Below are positions 17,486-27,791 of a stretch of DNA of 64,000 nucleotides, piece after piece. The stretch covers positions 1 to 64,000 of the forward strand of contig JAJZRG010000006.1 of assembly GCA_021802825.1 (NCBI GenBank), written 5' to 3'. The first letter of the stretch is position 1. Every line of letters starts with the position of its first letter. Below the pieces are notes generated by a model. It saw nothing but the letters and a program-made list of their open reading frames with translations. It had not been told where the DNA came from and did not search any database. The DNA comes from Chloroflexota bacterium. Its GTDB lineage: Bacteria; Chloroflexota; Limnocylindria; Limnocylindrales; CSP1-4. The position numbers were made by a program, and so were the translations under genes.

Positions 17486-18550
17486 CTACTCGGCTTCCTC
17501 GATCCCCTCGACCGGGAGCGTGACTTCGTTCATCTTGCCGCGGATGCGGCGCTCGATCTCGGTCGCCACGTCCACGTTGTTGCGGAGGAACTCCTTCGAC
17601 GCCTCGCGGCCCTGGCCGAGGCGCGTCTCGGCGAAGTTGAACCAGGCGCCTGTCTTGCTCACGACGTCCATCGCGACCCCGACGTCCAGCAGGCCGCCCT
17701 CCTTGCTGATGCCCTCGCCGTACATCACGTCGAACTCGGCGACGCGGAAGGGCGGCGAGACCTTGTTCTTGACGACCTTGACCCGGACGCGGTTGCCCAC
17801 CGACTCGGTGCCGCTCTTGATGGTCTCGACCCGCCGGATGTCGAGCCGCACCGAGGCGTAGAACTTGAGCGCGCGGCCGCCCGGCGTGGTCTCGGGGTTG
17901 CCGAACATGACGCCGATCTTCTCGCGCAGCTGGTTGGTGAACACGAGCGCCGTATTGGAGCGCGAGACGGCGCCGGTGAGCTTGCGCAGCGCTTGGCTCA
18001 TCAACCGGGCCTGGATGCCGACAAAGCTGTCGCCCATCTCGCCCTCGATCTCCGCGCGCGGCACGAGGGCCGCCACGGAGTCCAGCACGACGATGTCCAC
18101 GCCGCCCGAGCGGATGAGCGTCTCGGTGATCTCGAGGGCCTGCTCGCCGGTGTCCGGCTGGGACACGAGCAACTCGTCCACGTTCACGCCGCAGGCGCGG
18201 GCGTACCCCGGGTCGAGCGCGTGCTCGACGTCGATGAACGCGGCGATCCCGCCCTTGCGCTGGGCCTCAGCGATGACGTGCTGGCAGAGCGTGGTCTTGC
18301 CCGACGACTCCGGCCCGAAGACCTCGCAGATCCGGCCCCGCGGGATCCCGCCGACGCCGAGCGCGAGGTCGAGCGCGATGGAGCCCGTGGGGATGAAGTC
18401 GACCTGCTGCCGCTCGGCCGAGCCGAGCTTCATGATCGAGCCGCGCCCGAACTGCTTCTCGATCGCGAGGATGGCGGCGTCCACCGCACGCCCTCGCTCG
18501 GCGAGCGCCTTGTCCGCGGTGCGGGTGTCCAGATCCCTGCCGGTTGACAT
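17486..18550 (-). CDS. recA: Recombinase RecA
   Basis: A 354-residue RecA. The Walker A is GPESSGKTT (79-87), followed by the [11 protein letters not shown] segment, [21 protein letters not shown], the L2 region with [22 protein letters not shown] and a short acidic C-terminus EGIEEAE. It forms nucleoprotein filaments for strand exchange and triggers SOS cleavage. The ATG at 18550 has an SD-like GGAG/GAGGG upstream. I did not see a clear LexA box of either the E. coli or Bacillus type before it. It leads the recA-recX-DUF1801 operon. Confidence 0.98.
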   Translation of the reverse strand: MSTGRDLDTRTADKALAERGRAVDAAILAIEKQFGRGSIMKLGSAERQQVDFIPTGSIALDLALGVGGIPRGRICEVFGPESSGKTTLCQHVIAEAQRKGGIAAFIDVEHALDPGYARACGVNVDELLVSQPDTGEQALEITETLIRSGGVDIVVLDSVAALVPRAEIEGEMGDSFVGIQARLMSQALRKLTGAVSRSNTALVFTNQLREKIGVMFGNPETTPGGRALKFYASVRLDIRRVETIKSGTESVGNRVRVKVVKNKVSPPFRVAEFDVMYGEGISKEGGLLDVGVAMDVVSKTGAWFNFAETRLGQGREASKEFLRNNVDVATEIERRIRGKMNEVTLPVEGIEEAE

Positions 18551-18617
18551 CGTGTCCCTCGCTCCTGGCGGCTTTAGCCTGCCCGACGGAGCGGGGCCAA
18601 CCCGCCCGGCCGGTGGA

Positions 18618-18773
18618 TCAGCCCTCCGACTCGTCCTCGCGACGCGGCTTGCGGGGCTTCTTGATCAGCTCCGCCTGCTGGGGCGGCTCCGAAAGCGGCG
18701 AAAGGTGCGGCGAGGCCGACTTCTCCTTGGGTTTCTTCTTGACTTCCTTGTGGGGGCGATCCCTCGAACCCAT
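18618..18773 (-). CDS. Tiny basic protein, conserved-looking (51 aa)
   Basis: A 51-residue protein, very rich in Lys, Pro and Glu: it starts [18 protein letters not shown] and ends [16 protein letters not shown] strong SD (GGAGG) lies about 7 nt before the ATG, and its composition differs from random frames here. From memory, similar short proteins beginning MGSxDRxxKExKKPK occur in several phyla, but I cannot give a name or function. It lies between tgt and recA on the same strand, 39 bp after tgt and 67 bp before recA. It is probably disordered and may bind nucleic acid. Confidence 0.75.
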   Translation of the reverse strand: MGSRDRPHKEVKKKPKEKSASPHLSPLSEPPQQAELIKKPRKPRREDESEG

Positions 18774-18812
18774 AACGCGCCTCCACGCCTAGCGACGATA
18801 CCGACACGGACT

Positions 18813-19973
18813 TCACGCCGGCTTTGCGGCCCCTTCGGCGCCACTCATCCGGACCGCGCGACGGCGCATGTCCGGCATTTCGGCAGGGAAGGTTCCGGCG
18901 CGCAAAGCAGCACGGACACCGGCCATGAAGTCTAGGGTGAAGGTCAGGTTGTGACAAGTCGCCAGACGGTACGCCAGCATCTCCCTGGCCCGGAACAGGT
19001 GGCTCAGGTACGCCCGCGAGAAGCGCGTGCAGAGCGGGCACGGGCAGCCCTCCTGGACCGGGCGCGGGTCGTCCCTGTACTGCTCATTGCGCAGGTTGAG
19101 GCGGCCGCCCGGGACCCACAGCTGGCCGTTGCGGGCGACGCGGGCGGGCAGCACGGAGTCGAACAGGTCGATGCCCCGGTGCACGGCCTCGAGCAGGTCC
19201 AGCGGCGAGCCCAGGCCCATCAGGTAGCGCGGGCGCGGGTCGCCGTCGAGGAACGGGACCGTCACATCCAGCGTCGCGTTGCGCTGCTCGGGCGTCTCGT
19301 CGCCGGCGAGCCCGCCGATGTTGATCCCGTCGAACGGGAGCTCCGCGATGAACCTCGCCGACTCCTCGCGGAGCTCGGGGTCGAGCCCGCCCTGAACGAT
19401 GCCGAACAGCGCCTGGTCCGCCCGGGTGTGCGCCTCGAGCGAGCGTGTCGCCCAGCGGTGGGTGCGGCGCATGGCGTCCTCGACCACGGCTCGCGGCGAG
19501 CTGGGGAAGACCGGCTGGTCGAAGGCGACCGCGATGTCGGGCCCCAGCGCCTGCTGGACCGCGATGGAGTGCTCGGGCGTGAACCGGTGGATCGTCCCGT
19601 CGAGGTGGCTCTTGAACGTGACCCCGCCGTCGTCGATCACGCGCAGGTCGCCCAGCGAGACCACCTGGAAGCCGCCCGAGTCGGTGAGGATCGGCCCGTC
19701 CCAGCCCATGAACGTGTGCAGCCCGCCCAGCCGCTCGATCCGCTCGTGCCCGGGTCGCAGGTACAGATGGTAGGTATTGGCAAGAATGATGCTCGCGCCC
19801 GCCGCCCTGACCTCGTCCGGGTGGAGGGCCTTGACGGTCGCGTTCGTTCCCACGGGCATGAATTGCGGCGTCTCGACGACGCCGTGGGCGAGGTGGAGGC
19901 GGCCGACGCGGGCCCGCGTGGACCCGTCGGCGGGCGGCGGGACCAGGAGCTCGAAGCGGGACGCGCTCGGCAC
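18813..19973 (-). CDS. tgt: tRNA-guanine transglycosylase (queuine/preQ1)
   Basis: A 386-residue TGT. It exchanges G34 of GUN-anticodon tRNAs for preQ1. The general base/acid aspartate is D98 in TDSGGFQV, and the nucleophile is D272 in LFDSVLPAR. The zinc site is C310, C312, C315 and H341 (GCPCPLC ... CHN). The GTG start at 19973 is 12 nt after the ruvB stop, so the pair forms one transcript. No other queuosine-synthesis gene is in the window. Confidence 0.96.
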   Translation of the reverse strand: MPSASRFELLVPPPADGSTRARVGRLHLAHGVVETPQFMPVGTNATVKALHPDEVRAAGASIILANTYHLYLRPGHERIERLGGLHTFMGWDGPILTDSGGFQVVSLGDLRVIDDGGVTFKSHLDGTIHRFTPEHSIAVQQALGPDIAVAFDQPVFPSSPRAVVEDAMRRTHRWATRSLEAHTRADQALFGIVQGGLDPELREESARFIAELPFDGINIGGLAGDETPEQRNATLDVTVPFLDGDPRPRYLMGLGSPLDLLEAVHRGIDLFDSVLPARVARNGQLWVPGGRLNLRNEQYRDDPRPVQEGCPCPLCTRFSRAYLSHLFRAREMLAYRLATCHNLTFTLDFMAGVRAALRAGTFPAEMPDMRRRAVRMSGAEGAAKPA

Positions 19974-19985
19974 GTTCTGGGCAAC

Positions 19986-21059
19986 TCAGCCGGCGGGCAG
20001 GTCGTCCCACAGCGCCGGCATCTCGGGCTCGGCGCGGCGGGGGGCGGGAACGTCGAAGCCGAGCGCCGCGAGGTGCTGGCGCGCGGGCTCCGTGGCGATG
20101 CGTCCCTGCGGGGTCCGGTCCAGGAAGCCCAGGCGCAGCAGGTACGGCTCGTAGACGTCCTCGATCGTGTCGGCCTCCTCGGCCAGCACGGCGGCCAGCG
20201 CCTGCACGCCGACCGGCCCGGAGCCGAACTTCTGGACGATGGCGGCCAGGAGCTTGCGGTCCGTGGTGTCGAGCCCCAGGTCGTCGATGTCGAGGATGGT
20301 CATCGCCTCGGCCACCGCCTGGACGTGGATGCGGCCGTCGCCGTGGACCTCTGCGTGGTCCCGGACGCGGCGCAGGAGCCGGTTGACGATGCGCGGGGTG
20401 CCCCGGCCGCGCTTGGCGATGAGCCTCGCCGCGTCCGCGTCCACCTCGACGCCCAGGATCCGGGCCGAGCGCTCCACGATCGAGGTCAGGTCGTCCTCGC
20501 CGTAGAAGTCGAGCCGGTAGGTCATGCCGAAGCGGTCCCGGAGCGGTCCGCTGATCCGGCCGGCTCTCGTTGTGGCGCCCACCACGGTGAACGGCTTGAG
20601 CGACAGGCGCAGGCTCCGTGCCGACGGCCCCTTGCCGATCATCACGTCGAGCGCGAAGTCCTCCATCGCCGGGTAGAGGATCTCCTCGACGGCCCGGTTG
20701 AGGCGGTGGATCTCGTCAATGAACAGGACGTCCCGCTCGTCGAGGGCGGTGAGGATGGCCGCCAGGTCCCCTGCCCGCTCGACGGCGGGGCCGCTGGTGT
20801 AGCGGACGTTGACGCCGAGCTCCCGGGCGATGATCGTGGCGAGCGTGGTCTTGCCCAGGCCGGGCGGTCCGTACAGGAGGACGTGGTCTGCCGCCTCTCC
20901 CCTGCCCCGGGCCGCCTGGAGCAGCACATCGAGGCTCGCCTTGACCTCCCGCTGCCCGATGTACTCGTCCAGCGTCCGCGGGCGCAGCGACCCCTCCACG
21001 GCGAGGTCGCCGGGTTCGGAGGCGCCGGCCGCGAGGAGGCTCAGGGCGTCGTCGGTCAT
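19986..21059 (-). CDS. ruvB: Holliday junction helicase RuvB
   Basis: A 357-residue AAA+ motor of the RuvAB complex. It shows the leading [11 protein letters not shown], Walker [10 protein letters not shown] (64-72), Walker [10 protein letters not shown] (112-120), sensor ATTRAG and the winged-helix domain with [20 protein letters not shown]. The start ATG 21059 has no SD but a TAGACT box 8 nt upstream, again suggesting a leaderless mRNA. ruvB is separated from ruvAC, which lie about 7 kb away in the other block. Confidence 0.97.
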   Translation of the reverse strand: MTDDALSLLAAGASEPGDLAVEGSLRPRTLDEYIGQREVKASLDVLLQAARGRGEAADHVLLYGPPGLGKTTLATIIARELGVNVRYTSGPAVERAGDLAAILTALDERDVLFIDEIHRLNRAVEEILYPAMEDFALDVMIGKGPSARSLRLSLKPFTVVGATTRAGRISGPLRDRFGMTYRLDFYGEDDLTSIVERSARILGVEVDADAARLIAKRGRGTPRIVNRLLRRVRDHAEVHGDGRIHVQAVAEAMTILDIDDLGLDTTDRKLLAAIVQKFGSGPVGVQALAAVLAEEADTIEDVYEPYLLRLGFLDRTPQGRIATEPARQHLAALGFDVPAPRRAEPEMPALWDDLPAG

Positions 21060-21067
21060 CGCCGCGG

Positions 21068-21073
21068 AGTCTA
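21068..21073 (-). promoter_or_regulatory. -10 box for ruvB (leaderless candidate)
   Basis: TAGACT on the minus strand ends 8 nt before the ruvB ATG; no SD present. Confidence 0.45.
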
Positions 21074-21126
21074 GCAGTTTCGCGTGAAAGCGCACAGATG
21101 TTCTACGCAGCGAGCTGATCGCTCCG

Positions 21127-21146
21127 CGATGCCCGCTGCGCATCAA
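21127..21146. repeat. GATGC/GCATC palindrome, copy 3
   Basis: CGATGCCCGCTGCGCATCAA, inverted relative to copy 4. Confidence 0.5.
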
Positions 21147-21272
21147 CTTCATCGGCGAGGAGGCCCTCGATGCGCACTGGACATGCGTTGGCCGGCCGAG
21201 CCCCTCGGTATCGGCCACGACCCGGTCGTGGCGATGCGTCGTGGGCACCGGAACTCCGCGCCGGGGCACGAG

Positions 21273-21292
21273 TTGATGCCTGGGGCGCATCG
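21273..21292. repeat. GATGC/GCATC palindrome, copy 4
   Basis: TTGATGCCTGGGGCGCATCG, followed by CCGCGAGCGGCC, as in copy 2. Confidence 0.6.
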
Positions 21293-21381
21293 CCAGGGGC
21301 CGCGAGCGGCCAGGCGCGGACCCGCCGCAGCGCGAAGGATCGCGGGACGCGATCGGCCTTCCCCGCGCGGCGCCGTCGGGG

Positions 21382-21387
21382 CATGAT
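21382..21387 (+). promoter_or_regulatory. -10 box for leaderless S9 peptidase gene
   Basis: CATGAT ends exactly 6 nt before the ATG at 21394, the same arrangement as at the GNAT gene. Confidence 0.45.
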
Positions 21388-21393
21388 GGGCGC

Positions 21394-23436
21394 ATGAGCG
21401 AACCGTTCTCGATCGACCGCATGCTCCAGCTCCCGCGCCTCTCATCGCTCCGGCTGAGCCCCGACGGACGGCGACTGGTTGTGGCAGTGGGCACGGTGGC
21501 CCCCGATGGCAAGAAGATGGCGACCGCGCTGTGGCAGGTCGATCCGGCGGGGGCGCTCCCAGCGCGGCGCCTGACCCGCTCGGTCGCGGGCGAATCGGGC
21601 GGGCACGCATTCCTTCCCGACGGGTCGCTCCTGTTCGCCTCGGCGCGCCCTGACCCTGACGTCAAGGCGCCCCCGGCTGACGATGCGCACCCCGCCCGCG
21701 CGATGTGGCTGCTGCCACCCGACGGCGGCGAGGCGCGCCCGGTGGCCAGCCCGGACGGCGGGGTCGACGGCATTGCCACGTCACGGGCCTCGCGCGCGAT
21801 CGCCTTCGGCGCGATGGTCCACCGAGGCGCCGCCGACCTCGCCGAGGACCAGCGGCGCGAGAAGGCCCGCCGCGATGCGGGCGTCGGCGCGCTGCTGTTC
21901 GAGGACTACCCGATCCGTCACTGGGACCACTACCTTGGCCCGCGGCACCGGCGCCTGTTCGCGGCCACGGTCCCGGAGGGCGAGGAGCCGATGTCGGACC
22001 CGCGCGACCTCGAGCGAATCGTGACTGGGTTCACGTTCGAGGAGGGGCCGCTCGACATCGCGCCCGACGGCTCGTTCGTGGTGGCCGTGCGGCGGCGGCC
22101 GGGCGTGTTCCCCGAGACCTGGGACGACCTCGTCCGCTACGACACGGCCACCGGTGAGGCGCGCCAGCTGACGAACCACGAGGCGGCCTACGCGGGCTGT
22201 GCGATCTCGCCCGACGGGGCGACCGTGGCGGCCGTGCGCTTCAGCTACTCGACGCCGACCGAGCCCGAGCGCTACACGCTGGTGCTCATCGACCTTGCCA
22301 CCGGCGACCAGCGCGAGATCGCCGGCGAGGTTGACCGCCGCCCGGAGACGCCCACCTGGGGCCCCGACAGCTCGGTCCTCTACTTCGACTCCGACGACGC
22401 CGGGCTCCACTCCGCCTATCGCGTGGACCTGCCCGAGGGCCGGGTGACGCGCCTGACGGCGTCGGGCCACGTGTCGGACCTGTGCCCGGCGCCGGACGGC
22501 TCGACGCTATTCGGGCTCCAGTCCACCATCGGCACGCCGCCCCGGATCGTCCGGTTCGACGCCCGGACCGCGGACCAGACGCCGGTCGAGGTGGCTTCGA
22601 GCATCGACGAGGGCGGGATCGCCATCGGCAGCGTCGTCGAGCGGCTCGAGGCAGAGGTCGCCGACGGCACCCGGATCGGCGCCTGGCTCGTCCGCCCGGC
22701 GTCGGCGTCGCCTGCGGCCAAGGCACCGCTCGTGCTGATGGTCCACGGCGGCCCGCTGTCCTCGTGGAACAGCTGGCACTGGCGCTGGAATCCGAATGTG
22801 CTCGCGGCGCACGGGTTCGCCGTGCTGCTCCCGGACCCGGCCCTGTCCACCGGGTACGGGCAACAGATGCTCGACCGGGGCTGGGGCCAGTGGGGCGGCA
22901 ACCCGTACACCGACGTCATGACGGTGCTCGAGGCCGCCGTTGCGCGCGAGGACATCGACGGATCGCGGGTCGCGATGATGGGCGGCTCGTACGGCGGCTA
23001 CATGGCCAACTGGATGGCGGGACACACGGACCGCTTCCGGTGCATCGTCACGCACGCTTCGCTGTGGGAGCTGCTCGGGTTCCACGGGACGACGGACCAC
23101 GGGCCGGCCTGGGAGCACGAGATGGGCGACCCGTACGCCGACCCGTCGGCCTACCTGCGCTGGTCGCCCAGGGAGTCCCTGGCGGAGATGGCGCGCCACA
23201 AGACGCCCCTACTCGTGATCCACGGTGAACTGGACCATCGCGTGCCGATCAGCGAGGCGCTCACGCTGTGGACCGACATGCGGCGCATGGGCGTGCCGGG
23301 GCGGTTCCTCTACTTCCCCGACGAGAACCACTGGGTGCTCAAGCCGCAGAACGCGAAGCTCTGGTACCGGACCGTGCTCGCCTTCCTCGACGAGCACCTC
23401 AACGGGGTGCCGTTCGAGCGGGACGCGCTGCTGTAG
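21394..23436 (+). CDS. S9 family peptidase (prolyl oligopeptidase / acylaminoacyl-peptidase type)
   Basis: A 680-residue serine peptidase. The N-terminal ~400 residues form WD40/PD40-like beta-propeller repeats (e.g. [37 protein letters not shown]) and the C-terminal ~270 the alpha/beta hydrolase. The catalytic triad is S532 (GGSYGGYM), D614 (HGELDHRVP) and H646 (ENHW). There is no signal peptide, so it is probably cytoplasmic and cleaves short peptides. It is monocistronic. The stop codon lies inside a perfect 20-bp tandem duplication. Confidence 0.92.
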   Translation: MSEPFSIDRMLQLPRLSSLRLSPDGRRLVVAVGTVAPDGKKMATALWQVDPAGALPARRLTRSVAGESGGHAFLPDGSLLFASARPDPDVKAPPADDAHPARAMWLLPPDGGEARPVASPDGGVDGIATSRASRAIAFGAMVHRGAADLAEDQRREKARRDAGVGALLFEDYPIRHWDHYLGPRHRRLFAATVPEGEEPMSDPRDLERIVTGFTFEEGPLDIAPDGSFVVAVRRRPGVFPETWDDLVRYDTATGEARQLTNHEAAYAGCAISPDGATVAAVRFSYSTPTEPERYTLVLIDLATGDQREIAGEVDRRPETPTWGPDSSVLYFDSDDAGLHSAYRVDLPEGRVTRLTASGHVSDLCPAPDGSTLFGLQSTIGTPPRIVRFDARTADQTPVEVASSIDEGGIAIGSVVERLEAEVADGTRIGAWLVRPASASPAAKAPLVLMVHGGPLSSWNSWHWRWNPNVLAAHGFAVLLPDPALSTGYGQQMLDRGWGQWGGNPYTDVMTVLEAAVAREDIDGSRVAMMGGSYGGYMANWMAGHTDRFRCIVTHASLWELLGFHGTTDHGPAWEHEMGDPYADPSAYLRWSPRESLAEMARHKTPLLVIHGELDHRVPISEALTLWTDMRRMGVPGRFLYFPDENHWVLKPQNAKLWYRTVLAFLDEHLNGVPFERDALL

Positions 23437-23461
23437 GGCTTGACGCGCTGCTGTAGGGCTT
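23422..23461. repeat. Perfect 20-bp tandem duplication at the S9 peptidase stop
   Basis: GACGCGCTGCTGTAGGGCTT occurs twice without gap (23422-23441, 23442-23461). The first copy contains the stop codon. Confidence 0.85.
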
Positions 23462-23864
23462 GCGGCCCGCGCGCTGGCGATCCGTCGGGCGGGCGGATCC
23501 GGCGCTGGCGATCCGTGAGTCACGTGGGGGTCATCCGGCGCGCGGCCGTGCATGGCCTCCCGCCCGAACCCGGTGCTTGCGCGAGGGCGTCGAGCGTGGA
23601 GCGGCGCGAGGTGAGTCTGGAATGACTCAGGGGCCGGATCGCAGGGGGCGGATCGCGGGGGCGGATCCAGGGGCGGATCGCGCGTCCCTGAGCACCCGTG
23701 CCGAACGGGAACCGAATCGACGCCGGAACGCTACCGGCACCTCCACGCGGCTTCACGCTGTGCCTCATACCATCGCGCCTGCCAACCGGCGGCACCGACC
23801 GGGGGCATGACGACCGGGGCTCCCGCGCTCGCGCGCGTCCCAGTCCTGCGAGGAGGATCGCCCG
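23437..23864. other. Intergenic region before amt, repeat-rich
   Basis: About 430 bp with no gene. Holds the second half of the 20-bp duplication, two copies of GCGCTGGCGATCCGT (near 23471 and 23502), several GGGGCGGATC runs (23643-23680) and one GAGTC-N6-GACTC palindrome at 23612. The amt promoter must lie here but I could not single it out. Confidence 0.5.
23612..23629. repeat. GAGTC-N6-GACTC palindrome, copy 1
   Basis: TGAGTC-TGGAAT-GACTCA, perfect 6-bp arms with a 6-nt centre. Confidence 0.75.
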
Positions 23865-25226
<1,362 letters not shown>

Positions 25227-25246
25227 ACGAAGGCCCGAGAGACGCC

Positions 25247-25588
25247 ATGAAGCTCATCGTCGCGATTATCCAGCCGGACAAGCTGGACGAGGTCCACCAG
25301 GCGCTCGTCGACAACGAGATCTTCCGCATCACCGTGAGCCGGGTTGCCGGCCACGGGCAGCAGGAGGACCCCGACCTGTACCGCGGGCAGGAGGTGGCGC
25401 CGAGCCTGTTGCCGAAGGTGCGCCTGGAGATTGGCGTGAACGACGCCTTCGTCGAGCCCACCGTGGAGGCGATCCTGCGCGGCGCGCGCCACGGCGACGG
25501 GACGATCGGCGACGGCAAGATCTTCGTGATGCCGCTGGAGGACTGCATCCGCATCCGGACGGGCGAGCGCGGGGGCTCCGCGATCTGA
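25247..25588 (+). CDS. glnK: PII nitrogen-regulatory protein GlnK-like, lacking the uridylylation tyrosine
   Basis: A 113-residue PII protein. MKLIVAIIQPDKLDEV, the T-loop GHGQQEDPDLYRGQEV, LPKVRLEI and the C-terminal GDGKIFVMPLEDCIRIRTGE are all present, so ATP/ADP and 2-oxoglutarate binding is expected. The tyrosine that GlnD uridylylates (Tyr51 in E. coli) is replaced by valine (V50 in YRGQEV), while Tyr46's equivalent (Y45) is kept. Signalling therefore probably relies on effector binding only, as in several PII proteins without GlnD control. It is translationally close to amt and most likely gates it. Confidence 0.94.
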   Translation: MKLIVAIIQPDKLDEVHQALVDNEIFRITVSRVAGHGQQEDPDLYRGQEVAPSLLPKVRLEIGVNDAFVEPTVEAILRGARHGDGTIGDGKIFVMPLEDCIRIRTGERGGSAI

Positions 25589-25968
25589 TATGGGGCGCTG
25601 GCGGCGAACGTCAGGCGGAGGACGGCGCACGCGCCGCCAGGAGGTTTCCTGATCACGCCGCAGGAGAGTGGTATGGGCCCCAGTTGTCCGTAGCACTCCG
25701 CCCAGGCGTGTTCCGGCACGTTGGATGCCTGAATACGCCTGCCAGGCGTGTACGGGACTGATCGCCCGCACACCACTCCTAGGGGGCGTGTTACGGAGGC
25801 GCCGGCGCGGTGCTGGCGGTTGGGCCCATGCTCGTGGCGCGCGACGGCTCGGGGATGTGGGCGTGCCCGGAGATGGGCAGCCGCCCCGTTGGCGCATGCG
25901 GTGCGCCAGATCCCTGGAACCCGCGTCGTTCGGCGCCATCCCGGTGCTTCCCGTGGACCGGGCGGCGG
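25589..25968. other. Convergent intergenic region with AGGCGTGT repeats
   Basis: 380 bp without a gene between glnK and the glycosyltransferase. Contains a set of CCAGGCGTGT-type repeats described separately; no clear terminator with a T-tract. Confidence 0.55.
25702..25796. repeat. AGGCGTGT direct repeats, about 40-bp period
   Basis: CCAGGCGTGTTCCGG (25702), CCAGGCGTGTACGGG (25742) and GGGGGCGTGTTACGG (about 25782) are spaced about 40 bp. The middle one is part of a perfect palindrome ACGCCTG-C-CAGGCGT (25735-25749). Confidence 0.6.
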
Positions 25969-27156
25969 CTATGCGCTCCCGCGAGCCAGCGTCCCGTCCG
26001 GGCCCGCGGCTGCGAGCGCCTCCAACCGCGGGAGCACGTCGGCCGGTGACGGCATCGCGTTGATCTGCTCGCGGACCCGCGCAGCCGCATCGCGATAGCG
26101 GCCGTCCTCGAGTACCGCCCGCGTCGCTGCGGCGATGTCGCCGGCCGTTCGTGCCTTGGGCTCGAGAGCGATCCCCACCCCGGCGGCGGAGCAGCGTTCG
26201 GCGTTCTCGGGCTGGTCTGCCGCCACCGGTAGCACCACCAGTGGCACGCCGTGGGCCAGGGCCGCGAGCATCGTCCCGGAGCCTCCGTGGAAGACCAGCG
26301 CGTCGGCCGTGGCGAGGAGCCGCGACATCGGGACGTAGCGCTCGACGCGCACATTGTCGGGTCGGTCTCCGAGCGAGGCGGGGTCCAGGCCGGGTCCCAC
26401 CGTGGCCACAACCTCGACCGCAAGCCGCTCGAGGCCGACGAGGATCGCCTCCATCGTGTTGAGGCGCCCGGGAAGGATCGTCCCGAGCGTCACGGCGACC
26501 CGCGGTCGCGAGGGATCCGTGGCGTCCAGCCACGCAGGCGCAACGTCCTCCGCGTCGTCGAGGGCGATCGGCCGCAGGGAGATCGCCGACGCCGGGACGG
26601 GATCGTCAGGGTTCTGGAGCAGCGGCGGGCGAGTGGTGAGGTACCCATGGCGGTGCCACCGGGCGAGCTCAGGGTCGGGCGGGAGGCCGAGGCGCGCACG
26701 CAGCCGACCGAGCGGCTCGGCAGATAGCCGCAAGCCGACGCCTCGCCACGCCGTCGCCTGGAGCGACACGTGGGGCACGCCGATTCGTTCCGCCGCGACC
26801 CAGGTGCCCTGCTCGCTGTCGTCGTGGACGAGGAGGTCGGGACGCCACTCCCGGGCTAGGTCCAGGAGCGCATCGGCCATCTCCGGGGCGATCACACCGC
26901 CGAACACAGGGCCCCAGGTCGCAGCGGCCAGCCGCCTCCCGGTGAGCCCGGCGCGCTCGGGGACCCTGGCAAACGCCGTCTGGAGGTCGGGCGGTCCGGC
27001 GACCACATGCCGGAGCCCGCTCCGTGCGATCGTGCCAGCAAGGCTCGACCCGCCGAGCACAACCACGTCGTGACCGGCGTTGCGGGCCGCCAGCGCGAGG
27101 GGGAGGACGGGGAGCAGGTGGCCGAGCGCCGGCTGCACGGAGAAGGCGATCCGCAT
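25969..27156 (-). CDS. GT1-family glycosyltransferase (macrolide/steroid glycosyltransferase-like)
   Basis: A 395-residue GT-B glycosyltransferase of the UDPGT/MGT group. The N-terminal acceptor domain starts MRIAFSVQPALGHLLPVLPLA, and the C-terminal nucleotide-sugar site shows HGGSGTMLAALAHGVPLVVLP followed by ADQPENAERC. Members attach sugars to antibiotics, lipids or xenobiotics; the acceptor cannot be inferred, and no biosynthetic genes are adjacent. The ATG 27156 lacks an SD but has TAGAGT exactly 6 nt upstream. It lies just downstream of ruvA on the same strand (25-bp gap). Confidence 0.88.
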   Translation of the reverse strand: MRIAFSVQPALGHLLPVLPLALAARNAGHDVVVLGGSSLAGTIARSGLRHVVAGPPDLQTAFARVPERAGLTGRRLAAATWGPVFGGVIAPEMADALLDLAREWRPDLLVHDDSEQGTWVAAERIGVPHVSLQATAWRGVGLRLSAEPLGRLRARLGLPPDPELARWHRHGYLTTRPPLLQNPDDPVPASAISLRPIALDDAEDVAPAWLDATDPSRPRVAVTLGTILPGRLNTMEAILVGLERLAVEVVATVGPGLDPASLGDRPDNVRVERYVPMSRLLATADALVFHGGSGTMLAALAHGVPLVVLPVAADQPENAERCSAAGVGIALEPKARTAGDIAAATRAVLEDGRYRDAAARVREQINAMPSPADVLPRLEALAAAGPDGTLARGSA

Positions 27157-27162
27157 CCGCGA

Positions 27163-27168
27163 ACTCTA
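27163..27168 (-). promoter_or_regulatory. -10 box for leaderless glycosyltransferase gene
   Basis: TAGAGT on the minus strand ends exactly 6 nt before the ATG at 27156, in the short gap after ruvA. Confidence 0.5.
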
Positions 27169-27181
27169 ACCGGTGCTCGGC

Positions 27182-27775
27182 TCAGTCCCGAAGCAGCGTC
27201 CGGAGGGCCGCCTTCACGCGCTCCTCCAGGCCGGCGCCAACGGCAGCGTCGGTGATGGCCAGCCGCGACGCCTCCCGCGCCTCGCCCGGCGAGTAGCCCA
27301 GAGCCTGGAGCGCCGCCACCACCTCGTTCTCGGACGCAGTGGACATGGCGGCCGACGTCCCGGCGGCGATCCCCGCGGCCGACACCTTCTCCTTGAGCTC
27401 GAAGATGATCCGCTCGGCCAGCTTCTTCCCGATGCCAGGGATCGACACGAGGACCGCCTGGTCCTGCTGGAGGATCGCGAGCTGGAGGTCGGCGGCCGGG
27501 CGCGAGCCCACGATCGCCATCGCTACCTTCGGCCCCACGCCGGTCACAGTCAGCAGCAGGTTGAAGAACCCGAGCTCGTCGGCCCCCCGGAAGCCGAACA
27601 GCGCCTGCTGGTCCTCGCGGACGAGGTGGTAGGTGTGGAGCTTGAGCGTGCCGCCGGCCGCCGCCGACGCGAGCACCGACGGTGCGGCGAACACCCGGTA
27701 GCCGATGCCGCCGACCTCGATGACCAGCGAATCCGCGGCGATCGCGCCGACAACGCCTTCGACGGACGCGATCAC
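27182..27775 (-). CDS. ruvA: Holliday junction branch migration protein RuvA
   Basis: A 197-residue RuvA: OB-fold domain I (IASVEGVVGAIAADSLVIEVGGIGYRV), two helix-hairpin-helix motifs (VTGVGPKVAMAIV and IPGIGKKLAERII, about residues 75-125), a flexible linker and the RuvB-binding domain III (ALQALGYSPGEAREA...). RuvA tetramers bind four-way junctions and load RuvB. The GTG at 27775 has a GGGAG SD and sits 16 nt after the ruvC stop. Confidence 0.96.
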   Translation of the reverse strand: MIASVEGVVGAIAADSLVIEVGGIGYRVFAAPSVLASAAAGGTLKLHTYHLVREDQQALFGFRGADELGFFNLLLTVTGVGPKVAMAIVGSRPAADLQLAILQQDQAVLVSIPGIGKKLAERIIFELKEKVSAAGIAAGTSAAMSTASENEVVAALQALGYSPGEAREASRLAITDAAVGAGLEERVKAALRTLLRD

Positions 27776-27791
27776 GGCCCGCTCTCCCGCC

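Larger units (their letters stand above)
21060..21393. other. Divergent intergenic region with GATGC palindromes (ruvB / S9 peptidase)
   Basis: No gene. Contains two palindromes of the GATGC family (21127-21146 and 21273-21292), a CACGAC-CCG-GTCGTG hairpin near 21220, and the two divergent -10 boxes. Confidence 0.6.

Noticed and set aside
18551-18617. LexA/SOS box upstream of recA
   Set aside because: I looked for CTG-N10-CAG and GAAC-N4-GTTC patterns and found none convincing.
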